Below the pieces are notes generated by a model. The model did not search any database, was not told where the DNA came from, and saw only the letters and a list, made by a program, of their open reading frames with translations. Of a DNA stretch of 64,000 nucleotides, positions 47,790 to 58,894 are shown piece by piece. The position numbers and the translations under genes were made by a program. Source of the DNA: Atherix ibis (lineage: Eukaryota; Arthropoda; Insecta; Diptera; Athericidae); assembly GCA_958298945.1 (NCBI GenBank), contig OY282610.1, forward strand, positions 35,905,667 through 35,969,666, in the 5' to 3' direction. Every line of letters begins with the position of its first letter. The first letter of the stretch is position 1.

Positions 47790-48755
47790 TGAATAATTAA
47801 TAACAATTTAATAATCGTATTTTTACCTTGGTAGAAGGTATCTTGGGACCTTAAGTATTTACAGTAGTATATTTTTGTGGTATCAGATTCAAGTTTTGTT
47901 AAAAGAGTACATTGGAATGTTAATTATAAATTAATAAGTAAAACTAATATTTTTACAATAGTATTTTGTCATTTTGAGAGAATATTTTATGACCTTAAGC
48001 AATTTCTCTGGTCTTAGCTTGTCTAAATAGGGTTAGAAATTACAAATTGTGATCATTGAAATGAATTAAAAATCAATAAATGAAAGTGGTTTTTTCATAA
48101 TAGTAATTGGAAATTTAAAAAAATATATCTTGGGACCTCAATAGTTTTGAGTGTGTTTTCTGTAATCCTAGATTTTTCATATAGATCTAAAAAAAAATTA
48201 CGGCCATTAGAATTAATTTGATATAAATTATTAAAAGTTATTTTTTCACAATAGTATTTTGGAATTCACGCAAAATCTCTTAAGACCTTAAGTATATCAA
48301 GTAGCATTTTCTATGGTCTCAGATTGAACAAGCAAAGCTAAAAAAATTTTTGATTATCGAAATTAATTTTCATAGAAGTGTTTTGTCATTTACAGAAGAT
48401 GTTTTAGGACTTCAGATATTTTATTGTAAGTAGTCTTTTTTGTGGTTACAAATTATTCAAAAAGGGTTAAAAAAATTTGTAATGATTGAAATTAATCTTA
48501 CAATTAGTTATTAAATATAATATTTTCACATAATATTAATTTCATATTAACAGACAATACCTTAGGACCTTAAGTATTTCAAGTAGCTATTTCTGTAGTC
48601 CTATATTGAACAATTTGCAGTAAAAAAAGACCTCAAGTATGTTTATTAGTCTTTTTTATGGTCTCAGATTGTCCCAATTAATTAAAAATAGATTGTAATA
48701 ATTGAAATGACTAATAATTAACTGCGTAAAGATAATATTTTTATAAAAGTGCTCA
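47790..48755. repeat. Ancient degenerate tandem array, about 143-bp units, left part
   Basis: A core like TTAGGACCTTAAGTATTTCA, followed by AGTAG..TTTCTGTGGTCTCAGATTG and then an ATTGAAATTAATT segment, restarts with its GACCT at 47847, 47991, 48134, 48284, 48408 (GACTT), 48566 and 48629. Most spacings are 124-158 bp. Units are strongly diverged, but the order of sub-blocks is kept. It is interrupted by the mariner at 48758. Confidence 0.7.
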
Positions 48756-48757
48756 TA

Positions 48758-49892
48758 CGAGGTCTGTTCTAAAAGTATCGCGAATTTTGAATTTCCGCGG
48801 GTTACGTATATTCGATTTTTGTGATGTTATGTTGGTACTCATGTCTATCACTTATGTCAACAAGTTCGGCTATTTTGAATGTTCAGTTAATTTTTGACAG
48901 CTGCTTTGCTTGCACGTGTTTTGGCTCGTCTTCGATTTTTGCCCATTCCAAAAAATGGATCAAAGAATCTGTTTCAAATTTTGTGTAAAAAAAAAAATTA
49001 ATTGCGCGGACGTATTCAGAATGTTGACTGTGGTATATGGTGAAGCTACCTTGGACCGAAGCAACGTTTATCGGTGGTACAAAATGTTCTCAGAGGGCCG
49101 AGAAGATGTGAACGACGAAAAGCGTGCAGGACGCCCGAGCACGTCAACAATAGACGAAAACATTGATGAACTGAAGAAAATATTATTGGCCAATCATCGA
49201 ATCATCGTTAGAGAAGTTGCTGAGGACTTAAACATATCGATTGGCTCCTGCCATTCAATTTTTACCAATGATTTGGGCGTGAGACGGATCGTCGCGACAT
49301 TCGTATCAAAATTGCTCAATTTCGACCAAAAACAACATCGCATTAACATTGCTAAGGAGCTGTCGGACTCTGCCCGCGATGACCCAAATTTGCTAAAGAG
49401 GGTCATAACTGGAAACCAAAGCACAATCATCTCAATGGAAACTGCCGCACGATCCAAGACCGAAAAAAGCGCGCCAAGTTCGGACGACTGTGAAGGTTTT
49501 GCTTACAGTTTTCTTTGATTGCAGGGGCGTGGTGCATCATGAGTTCTTGCCACAAGGTAGAACGGTCAATAAGGAATATTACCTGCAAGTTATGCGCAAG
49601 TTGCGCGAAGCAATCCGCCAGAAATGCCCAGATTTGTGGAAGAACAAAAATTGGCTTTTGCACCATGATAACGCTACGATTGAGGAGATAAAGAGGGCAT
49701 CGAAGGAGGAGCTGAACAAGATCACAAAAAATAATTTTTTAAAGTGCTTCGAGGATTGGAAAAAACGTTGGCACAAGTGTATAATATCTGATGGGGATTA
49801 CTTTGAAGGAGACAAAATAGATATTCATGAATAAATAAATAATTTAAATAAAAAAAAACACAAAATTCGCGATACTTTTTGAACAGACATTG
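48758..49892 (+). mobile_element. Mariner with TIRs and TA duplication, inside the degenerate array
   Basis: The left end is CGAGGTCTGTTCTAAAAGTA then TCGCGAATTTTG; the right end is CAAAATTCGCGATACTTTTT then GAACAGACATTG. TA flanks each end (48756-48757 and 49893-49894). Length is 1135 bp. The same family occurs at 58895-59823. Confidence 0.92.
48955..49834 (+). pseudogene. Mariner transposase pseudogene lacking first and third catalytic Asp
   Basis: The likely start is MDQRICFKFCVKKKINCADV at 48955; the frame is open from 48910, but those 15 residues fall in the family's 5' leader. VYRWYKMFSEGREDVND (helix-turn-helix, about 49060-49110), RIIVREVAEDLNISIGSC and VSKLLNFDQKQHRIN follow. At about 49411 VITG is followed directly by a shifted NQSTIISMETAARSKTEK: a short deletion removed the DESWVYGYD-type block and the first catalytic Asp. 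The frame resumes as KVLLTVFFDCRGVVHHEFLP, GRTVNKEYYLQVM and LLHHDNA (second Asp, about 49655-49675), then jumps to IEEIKRASKEEL, losing the PPYSPDLAPxD block and third Asp. The ending KRWHKCIISDGDYFEGDKI is normal. Confidence 0.9.
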
Positions 49893-49894
49893 TA

Positions 49895-50110
49895 CATCTA
49901 CAAAATGTATATAAGGACCCCAAATATTTTCAATAGTTTTTATTATTCTCTCAAATTGTCGAAGATGCTAATGCAGATTATTTGAATCAATAAAAGATCA
50001 ATGATTAAACGTTATTTCTGTATGGCAGCATTTTAGTATCAACAAAATTTGTTTTAGGACCTCAAGAATTGGATGCAGTTAATTTTTTTGATTTCAGCAT
50101 TTTATAATAA
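49895..50110. repeat. Ancient degenerate tandem array, right part
   Basis: The array words resume after the mariner with GGACCCCAAATATTTTCAAT (49916) and TTAGGACCTCAAGAATTGGA (50054), 141 bp apart. Confidence 0.65.
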
Positions 50111-52265
50111 GTTAAAATTTTACAATATAATAATTAAAATAAATTTACGATAAGTTATTTATTGTTCTTGCCGAGTTTAAATTTACAGAATTATTTTCCA
50201 TAATAACAAAAATTTAATCAATAAATTGGATCTTAAAATTGTTCGTTTATATATGAAAATTTTTTTTTTCTTAAATCTTAAATAAAAGTTATAATACGTA
50301 AAAATAAACAAACTAGAATTGAAAGATCAATTGAATAACTTTTTATTCTTTTACACCCACTTACGAGTATCTTATATAATGCCTAATATTTTCTTCTATT
50401 ATTTTATACATCTTTAATTAACCATAATCTTGTATAATTTGTTGAAAATGAATTTTGTTCAAGTGAAAGATAAATTAAAACATTGAATAAATAAATGAAT
50501 TAACACTGAACTATTGCTGTGTGGTTTATGTTAGTAAAATAAATTAAATAAAATTTACAACAAGAACTGGAGAATTATGTAAAAAGAAATAGAAGAAATG
50601 AAAGTAGAAATCTTAAGGGAATAAATTCCTAATCCAATTAAAAGTTTCTTCTCCTAATTCCACTTGATAGCTGCTCCTGTACCATTAGTTTCGTTTATAT
50701 TATTTCATTAAACGATATGTACGCATAGTGTTAAAGGATCAGGATCAATGCTATTTTTTCCCCTACCTTTTAGTTTACATTTATATGGTTTTTCCCCATT
50801 TGCCAGTAACAATTTTATTACTCGTATATTTTTTTCCTTCGGCCTTAACGAAAACATTTCCTTTTAATTCGTTATATTGTGTATGTAACGTACACAGCAT
50901 AAGAATCGAAATTTCCATAGTCGTACACTTAGATATAATTATTTGGAGACACTTTGTAGATCCATTTGTATATGTGCACGTGCATACAGATATACGAGTT
51001 CATATTCGCATATGTAAGTAAACTGTGATTTTCATTCCTTAATTTCCACCTTGAGGGTAGTTTCAAATAATTTCTAAATAGCTTTATAGGATAGAAACCA
51101 TGCACACGTAAAAAATGTATACTTTGTGGCCATTCTATTGGCTCGTTTGAGGCTTTAATTTTCCGTAACAATTTAGGATATATTCGTTTATTGTGGTAGC
51201 AATCAAAACGACTCTCCAACTAAATCCCAACGGTTTTAAAGGATATCAACGTAGCAATTAGCTTTAATTCACTGTCATGTCATATTTTCATTGAGGATCT
51301 GATTTTTCTATTTATTTATTTAACTTACGTCATCATTAATGGTTTTTCGTTAACGTACTCGTACTTTGGTTATTTTCCATTATTAAGGATAATTTATTAT
51401 GATAAATATCACAGAAGTAAAATTTTATGTTCAATTTATTATTATTATTATTAATCATACTATATTTTGTAAAATAGGAATTTATAGATTTGACTATAAA
51501 AATATTCTTAAAAAATATTGTACTTTAAAAAAAAATAAAAATATAAAGAATCATTAAAAATGATCAATTTTTATGACAAGAAATGGTAGAAGAAACGTAC
51601 AATATCCTTTTTTTTCTCTTTTTTATTCGTTTATGTGAGTTTATGACTATACGAATCTTATTTGTAATTACTTTTATGTAAGTAAAAAAAAAAACATAAC
51701 TTTTTATATTTGATAAACAGAAAATTTAGAATTTTTATGATTGTCGATGCATTTGAATATAGCTGAAAAGCTCTTAAATCCTGTTGATAAACAATTTTCT
51801 TCACTCACGTTTTTAAAATGGATTTTATTTCTATTCATCATTTTTTCTTAAAAAAAAAGTAAACATCTTATATGCAAAAGCTACTCAAAATGAAATAAAT
51901 TATATATAATCTTCGAAAAGCCTTTTTTTAAATTTATGTACCCATCTTCATATTCAAAATTGAATGTGTACATTTATAAGTCCTGCTTTACAAATAACAA
52001 CTTTTTGAAGAGATAATTTGACTTTACTATTTTACTATCATTTTATTTTTCTAGTTTTATGCATTTTTTCGATTAATTGTTGGAAAAAGTGAACTAATTC
52101 CAATTACAACATTTTTGTTGAAAATTATTGGGAGGGGAGAGAAAGGAATGAAAATAAAAATATATAAAATTATAAATTCTAGCATATGCCTACGCCGATA
52201 TAAAAAATACTATTCACCGATCTCAGGAACGTCAAGTAAATTGACTCTTTTGAAATAAATAAAGA
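50111..52265. other. AT-rich spacer, no gene seen
   Basis: No family motif was found. The frames at 50728-51021 (plus) and 50929-51219 (minus) overlap, lack recognisable domains and look like chance. Confidence 0.5.
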
Positions 52266-52269
52266 ATAA

Positions 52270-53190
52270 AGCGTTGCTGGTTGCGTTTCTGGTTCCATTG
52301 CTGGTTGCGGTGCTGATTGCGGTGCTGGTTGCGGTGCTGGTTGCGGTGCTGGTTGCGGTGATGATTGCAGTGATGGTTGCAGTGCTGGTTGCGGTGCTGG
52401 TTGCGGTGCTGATTGCGGTGCTGGTTGCGTTGCTGGTTCTATTAATGGTTGCGTTTCTAGTTCTATTGCTGGTTGCGGTGCTGGTTGCGGTGCTGATTGC
52501 GGTGCTGGTTGCGGTGCTGGTTGCGGTGCTGGTTACGGTGATGATTGCAGTGATGGTTGCAGTGCTGGTTGCGTTGCTGATTGCGGTGCTGGTTGCGGTG
52601 CTGATTGCGGTGCTGGTTGCGTTGCTGGTTCTATTACTGGTTGCGTTTCTGGTTCTATTACTGGTTGCGGTGCTAGTTGCGGTGCTGGTTGCGGTGCTGG
52701 TTGCGTTGCTGGTTGCGGTGCTGGTTGCGGTGTTGGTTGCGTTTCTGGTTTCGTTGCTGGTTCTATTGCTGCTTGCAGTGCTGGTTGCGGTGCTGATTGC
52801 GTTGCTGGTTCATTGCTGGTTGCGTTGCTGGTTGCGGTGCTGGTTGCGGTGCTGGTTGCGGTGATGATGGCAGTGATGGTTGCAGTGCGTGTTGCGGTGC
52901 TGGTTGCATTTCTGGTTCTATTGCTGGTTGCGTTGCTGGTTGCGGTGTTGGTTGCGGTTCTGGTTGCGGTGCTGGTTGTGTTTCTGGTTTCGTTGCTGTT
53001 TCTATTGCTGGTTGCGGTGCTGGTTGCGTTGCTGGTTCTATTGCTGGTTCCGTTGCTGGTTCCGTTTCGGGTTGCGTTGCTGGTAGCAGTGCTGGTTACG
53101 GTGCTGGTTACGGTGCTGGTTACGGTGCTGGTTGCGTTTCTGGTTGCGTTGCTGGTTCCATTGCTGGTTGCGGTGCTGCCGGTAGTGCTA
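52270..53190. repeat. 12-bp minisatellite, consensus GGTTGCGGTGCT
   Basis: About 75 variants of a 12-bp unit begin and end abruptly in AT-rich DNA, with much higher GC and CpG content than the surroundings. Three-base phase is kept except for one slip near 52808. One plus-strand frame reads LVAVLVAV (52274-52808) and another GAGCGAGC (52797 onward); the minus strand has an open STAT/SNAT frame over the 3' part. Longer motifs recur (GTGATGATTGCAGTGATGGT at about 52356 and 52536, with a variant at 52860), showing segmental expansion. No signal for a flanking gene was seen, so I annotate a repeat, not a protein. Confidence 0.9.
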
Positions 53191-53340
53191 AAATGATGTC
53201 ATTGCGTGTTTTTAAGCTAGATAACAGAGTTAAGACCTCTGAACACGACGCTTGTTATCATGCTTGTTTACCTGCTGAATTCGCTATTTATTTTCAAACT
53301 GACTGTTCTAGCACCACAGCCAGCCACACAGCCGGTTAAG
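53191..53340 (+). other. Non-repetitive 3' extension of the minisatellite open frame
   Basis: The GAGC frame runs on about 45 codons beyond the array (KMMSLRVFKLDN, then a tail with several Cys and Thr/Ser) to TAA at 53337. It resembles no family I know; it may be chance read-through. Confidence 0.25.
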
Positions 53341-56300
53341 CAGAAATTAACAAAATAAGCGTCATGTGAAGCGGATATTAGTACCGGTTCTATTTTTCGT
53401 TCTTGTTTTGCTGCTTTTTTTAAACAAAAACAAATGAGAAAACATTATTTTGTCGCGTTGGCTTCACAAATAAATGAGATGGAAACACACATAATGGTAG
53501 GAATGCAATTCTAAAAATTTTTTAAATCTTCACTATCTCATGGGCATGCACAAAACTCTGACTGTTTTAACACTAAAATAGATTTGCTTTTAATTTTGCA
53601 TTTGTAGTTCAAGTATTGCCATACTGTTCAGTGCTTTGTTATGTGATCGAATTATTGTTTGATAGTTGAAAATCAGCTAGAATATCAAATTTAAAATAAG
53701 AATTTTATGAAGCTAATATGCATAAAAACCATCACAAAATCAAGGTTCAAAACAACCAGTGAATCCAGCAAGAAAACAAGCACAAAAACAATCGCCATGT
53801 GCAGAAAGAAGGCTTAAGAAATTGTTTGATTCAATTTTTTAAATAAAACAAAAAAATATTAATAAGAAAATCTTGAAATTTTTTGCAATACTTAAAATAA
53901 ATCTTTCAAAAATATTTTAAATATGTACAAAAAAAAAAATCTGTCGTCCATTTTTCATATTAATTGAGATTAATTTTATGGTGTTTTAATAATATGTTAA
54001 AAAAGGAATTTAAAAACCAATTATTACTCTTAGGATCTTAACCATCTATCAAAAGTAGATCTTATATAAGAGGTGGAACAAGAAACCTCTTAGGCAGTGC
54101 TGGAAGGCTTCAACTGAAATCGCCTTCATTTCCTGGGCTTTAATCCTTTAGATGTAATTGACAGTACCAAAATTATGTCCTTTAAGGTTTTTTTTTTTTA
54201 AAGTTTGAGATACAGAAAGAGGTCATATAGACTAAGAAATCTTCTTTTCGACATAAACTTGATGACAAAGATGGTCAATTATGATGTACATTCACATGTC
54301 TCCCGTATCGGATTAGATAAAAGAGACATATTATAAGTTAAGGACTTATAAAAGAGACATATTTTTCAAGGGATCCACATTATGAATTTAAAGGTTCTCC
54401 AAAAATGCTTTGTGCCCCAGAAAAACTTGTGTTCTTGATAAGTCACTCTCGCAAATAAAATCAAGCTTAAAACAAAATTTGTTGGCGTCCGCATTGCTCC
54501 AAATTTGGCTGTTCCATTATACGTAATATAATATAAAACCGGAAGTCACTTATGACAATCTACAGAATTGCATAAGTTACCGCACGGAGTTGAAATTTTT
54601 TACTGCACGTCTAGGAGAGACTAACATAAAATTGGTATAAAAAAAATTTGTATAGTAGAAGCTCGCATGCAGTATAGTATTGCTCAGTAATAACGCTTTC
54701 ATTACTAATATTATGAATTTTTTTTTATTATTAATAAAATTATTTTACCTTTTGTTAGAATACATAAACGCCAATAGTTTCTTTTATGAAATGTTTAATT
54801 AAAAAAGAATTTTCTCTCACTCTTCCTATTTTTTCATAATGGATTTTTTCTTTTAATACAAATTAACGACTATTGATTTTCATATAAATCTTTTATCTTA
54901 AATGATATCTTTTCTTTTCTTGTATATAATGGAAAAATTATTTATATTTAATCTATTTATCTATTAGCAAGTAAAACGAAAACAATTATAAGCTGATTAC
55001 TACCAAAGTGTATTACTAAATTTAGATACTATTTTCTATTTCCAGTAGAACATTTTTACGAATTCTATTGACTTTACTATTGATTGATAATTATTGTTAA
55101 AGTATTCCATCATTTAAGGGTATTTATATTAACCTTGCTCAGTAAATATTTGTATTAATAAAAAAAAAAAAAAAAAAAACATAAACAAAATAACCAATTC
55201 GAAAAGGAGCCAAAACCTTCACTATCCTCATAATATATGCGTGTTCTTTCATTTATATTTAATTTCTAAGTAATTTGAAAGACAGTAAATTTATCCTTAA
55301 ATTCAGTGAAATATAGTAATTTAAATCGATTTTATTTCTTCGATTTCTACGACAATAAATAATGTGCATATAAATATAGATTTGGTAAATGGGACTAATG
55401 TAAATAATTGTAGTTGTAATTTTTCTATAATTTTTTGTCTTTCTTAATTTCTTGAAATATAAATAATAATTGATCAAAACTAAGCAATTTGCATTAATAT
55501 TTAATGAATTGGTCTTATTAAAATGTCAATTTGTAGACGTCAATCAATGTAATATTAAATTCTGTTTTGGTCGTACTTGTACTTATGTTGTCATTAATGG
55601 AAAATTATATATACTTTTTAAAAAAATAACATTTTTATGCTATGTAGTTTACCATTTTATAAATAATATCGCTGATAAGACTGAATTACCACAAGTATAG
55701 ATTTTTTGCTTTAGCATAGTTCATAGTAAATAATTTTTTTTTTTTTTTGCTTGCATAATGTTTGTACCATAAAGATGCTCCTTTATGGTGCTATTAAGAT
55801 CCTTAAATCTATGGTATATTAGGTCACCTAAAATTAGTTCGATAGATTTTTGACACCTATCGAAACTATAAATTCAGTTGCTGGCCATTAAAATGTTTTA
55901 GCTTAATATCTGGAAAATTGTCAACTAGAATTTTTCTCACTTAAAATTATGTCAAGAGTTACTGGGACTTTAAAAAAGAACATACTATTTTTGCTTAGAA
56001 TAATATGTGCATCCTAAAGATATATATTTTTTTTTACAGCCACAAAATTTTAAGTTGTCTATTGTAATTTTTGTCGCACTTATTAAAATTAGTAAAAAAA
56101 ACGGTTATAGCCATTAAAATTTTTTAAATCAATTTATGGCAGATTGTCTATTCTATATCTAAAATTAGGCCAATAGTCAATAAGACTGTCGAAAAGAAGG
56201 AGACCAAAATTTTTTGCACTACAAAGATGGTTTTTTGCAGGGATAAATATTTTTAAATTTTTCCAATGCTAAGTCAACTATTTTAAAAATTAACTCAATA

Positions 56301-57370
56301 GCCTTAAGATGTTGGATTTTTGTTATTTAAAAATAAAAAAATAATTTAAATATTTAATTTTTATATAAAATCAATTTAATACAATCTATAATTATAATAT
56401 ATAAGGTTACGTCATTTTTGTGTTATGGCAAACTAAATGAAACTATCTTTATTTTACTATTGTATTTAGTTTAGAAATAGATAATAATTAAAGTTAATTA
56501 TAATATTTAATAATGGTAAAAGTTTGTTTTTGTGATTTTTACCTTTTCGAGCATTGTTTTTATTTTATTTGTTATCTCTATTGAAATTGCTTGCGACTCA
56601 AGTATGGATTTTTTTTTAGGCTATCAAGTGGCAATCATTTGGTAACAATATCAAAACAATAAGATTCAATTGTCTTACCAATTATTCTGTATTCGATTCA
56701 CAATCAAGAAACTATACTGATACGTGACCGAAATATATGAGAATGGAAGCTTACCTATAATTTGTGTAGAAAAAAGGGCGTTAAAAGGAATTCAGTTTTC
56801 CAACGTAGGCAAGGATATTTTACTGTATACTTTTAAAAAGGTATTTGAGGGTGTAGTCTTTGGAATAGAAGTACGATTATGTATAACGTATATAATATCA
56901 ACAAAAGTATGTGCTAACATCTTGTACATTTTGGACTTAATGATATAAATTTCTGCACGTAAAATTTCATCGTTGAACTCGTTAAAGTTCATAGTTCAAC
57001 TTGAACAAGTTCCTTTACCATTTTCTATTACGATAAACGCTTTTGAATTGTTTCGAATAGATTAGTTTTAGTATTCGTTTTGGTCGTCTTTTTTTTCCAA
57101 ATAATAGTTTAGTAAAATATTCGATAGAAATACTCAATATGGAAGTAATTTGATCAGTCAAGAATTAGTTGAGTGTGATATTACCAATAAATTCTTATAA
57201 TTAATAGTTACGTTAAAGTAGGAAAATTCAATAAAAAAGTGAAAGAAACTTTAATCATAGTGTATTTTCTGAATAGAACTAGTAATTTTTTATATACTCG
57301 TAACTATAATTTATAATTTTGAGAATTACATCAAATTATTATATAAGAGCCCCTGGTTAGAAGAAGATAT
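53341..57370. other. AT-rich spacer, no gene seen
   Basis: A long poly-A (about 55157-55179) and a T-rich tract near 55735-55750 are present. The overlapping frames at 56724-56992 on both strands have no recognised motif. No terminal repeats or tRNA-like box elements were found. Confidence 0.5.
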
Positions 57371-57399
57371 ATACGAGGGTCATTCAACAAGTACTTAGC

Positions 57400-58251
57400 C
57401 TACAAAAGAAAAACGAAAATTTTGGAAAGGTGGCAATTTTGTTTTTCCACATAATCTCCTTCAAGCTCGATACACTTGGCCCAGCGATGCTCTAACTTTT
57501 TTAACCCGTCCAAAAAATACATTTTCTCGAGGGAAGCAAAATAGGCCTCCGTGGCGACGATGACCTCCTGATTCAACCCAAATCTATTCCCGGCGATTAC
57601 TTTTTTCAGGTTTGGAAACAAAAAGTAGTCACATGGGGCCAAATCTGGAGAGTACGGTGGATGGGGCAGCAATTCGTAGCGCAATTCGACCAATTTGGCC
57701 ATGGCGACGGCGGAAGTGTGAGCCGGCGCGTTGTCGTGGTGGAACAGCACTTTTTTCTTCGCAAAGCGGGGCCGCTTTTTCTTCAATTCGACGTCAAATC
57801 GGCCCAATAAGTCAGCATAGTAGCGCCCCGTGATTGTTTTACCCTTCTCGAGGTAATCGATGTGGATCACACCTTGTGAATCCCAGAAAATGGTGGCCAT
57901 CACCTTTCCGGCCGATCGAACAGTCTTCGCCTTCTTCGGAGCACGTTCGCTGGGTGAAGTCCACTGTTTCGACTGTTCCTTGGTCTCTGGTGTGTACCAG
58001 TGAATCCATGTTTCGTCGACGGTCACGAAACGACGCAAGAACTCCGCTGGATTGCGCTGAAACAGCGCCAAACACGTCGCCGATGTGGTCTCATGGTTGC
58101 GCTTGTTTTCCGGTGTGAGCAAACGCGGCACCCATCGCGCCGACAGCTTTCTCATGCCCAGTTCTTCGTGTAGAATATGATGCACCGTTCCTACTGCGAT
58201 GCCCACAGTCTCAGCTATCTCGTGAACCTTCAATCGACGGTCTGCCAACAC
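57400..58251 (-). CDS. Mariner transposase, C-terminal 5/6, catalytic triad intact
   Basis: A 283-codon open frame covers the second DNA-binding helix and the whole catalytic domain. Visible blocks: RLKVHEIAETVGIAVGTVHH (helix-turn-helix 2), LSARWVPRLLTPENKRN, FVTVDETWIHWYTPETKEQ (first catalytic Asp), SAGKVMATIFWDSQGVIHID, FHHDNAPAHTS (second), HPPYSPDLAPCDYFLFPNLK (third; DD34D spacing) and CIELEGDYVE near the natural end. It then reads on about 14 residues to a stop at 57400, past the usual end. The true N-terminus (MEKEQYRSVIRFLFLEGKTR) lies at 58402-58466 in the same direction but is separated by a deletion near 58345 and a TAA in the TE-stop-NVKK region near 58278. The catalytic core is intact but full-length protein is not encoded. 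Confidence 0.88.
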   Translation of the reverse strand: MLADRRLKVHEIAETVGIAVGTVHHILHEELGMRKLSARWVPRLLTPENKRNHETTSATCLALFQRNPAEFLRRFVTVDETWIHWYTPETKEQSKQWTSPSERAPKKAKTVRSAGKVMATIFWDSQGVIHIDYLEKGKTITGRYYADLLGRFDVELKKKRPRFAKKKVLFHHDNAPAHTSAVAMAKLVELRYELLPHPPYSPDLAPCDYFLFPNLKKVIAGNRFGLNQEVIVATEAYFASLEKMYFLDGLKKLEHRWAKCIELEGDYVEKQNCHLSKIFVFLL

Positions 58252-58254
58252 GAG

Positions 58255-58466
58255 ATCGTGGACTTTTTTAACGTTTTACTCCGTAGCAGCCGTTTTTGCG
58301 GCACCTGGGCGTGGCTCATAAAAAACCAACGTGCGGCCAGGAACAAACTCGTTATCGCAGGAGAAGAGTCACCATACACAGCATCCAAGCGATCTTTGAT
58401 TTCGCTGCGCGTTTTCCCTTCCAAAAACAAGAATCTAATCACCGAACGATATTGTTCTTTTTCCAT
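58255..58466 (-). pseudogene. N-terminal part of the 57.4-58.6 kb mariner transposase
   Basis: Starting at 58466 the minus strand reads MEKEQYRSVIRFLFLEGKTR then LDAVYGDSSPAI, the first helix-turn-helix. The stretch that normally carries VKNWFxEFQRGRTS is shortened and frameshifted near 58340-58350; RTLVFYEPRPGAAKT follows in the frame of the downstream open region, which is closed by one TAA near 58278. Confidence 0.85.
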
Positions 58467-58769
58467 TTTTGTGCAACCGACCGACACGCTCGCTTTCAAA
58501 GGCTCTCAAAACTAAACTAATGAAGGGAATCGACTGAAACTTTGACAGTAGGCTACTAAAAAAATGTACTGCACGATTGTAAATTTCTTTTGTGACAGCA
58601 GTTCCATCGGGCGGTGAGGCTAAGTACTTGTTGAATGACCCTCGTACCTATACGGGCCTTTATTTTTTATTTAAATTATAAAAAATATTGTAAAAAAAAA
58701 ATATTTTTAATTTTTTTTTCTTATTTTTTTTTGTGGTTAGAAAAAAAATTATCTAAACATACTGTAGAG

Positions 58770-58892
58770 ATACCGATCCGTACAGTGTATAGGATTTTTA
58801 TCAACTCAAACCCACTTCTCTTTTCTTCAAATATAACTCCCTATGGGACCGCCATTTATGGGGACCAGCCTAACATCAATTAGAAGACGGCA
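58770..58892 (-). pseudogene. R1-type element, 3' tail segment
   Basis: It aligns with 23955-24060 (TATAACTCC(C/T)(C/T)ATGGGAC.. on the plus strand), the 3' part of the other R1-type copy. It is cut off from the rest of its element by the mariner at 58895-59823. Confidence 0.65.
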
Positions 58893-58894
58893 TA

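Larger units (their letters stand above)
57374..58644 (-). mobile_element. Near full-length mariner with perfect-looking TIRs
   Basis: The left end CGAGGGTCATTCAACAAGTA then CTTAGCC is mirrored at the right end (GGCTAAGTACTTGTTGAATG then ACCCTCG). TA flanks both sides (57372-57373, 58645-58646). Length is 1271 bp, normal for a mariner. This is one of the two youngest-looking DNA transposons in the window. Confidence 0.95.

Noticed and set aside
48910..48954. Fifteen extra residues upstream of the mariner start as a leader peptide.
   Set aside because: The family start at MDQR (48955) is better supported, and the upstream codons fall in the 5' leader that is also present, inverted, in the palindromic copy.
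52274..52864. A roughly 200-residue Leu/Val/Ala-rich protein that could be read as a membrane protein.
   Set aside because: The frame is produced by a 12-bp minisatellite that is open in other frames too; there is no start context, no non-repetitive domain and no transcript evidence.
56724..56992. Overlapping 74- and 66-codon frames on opposite strands as a gene.
   Set aside because: Neither strand shows a known motif, start context or codon bias; I could not choose a strand.
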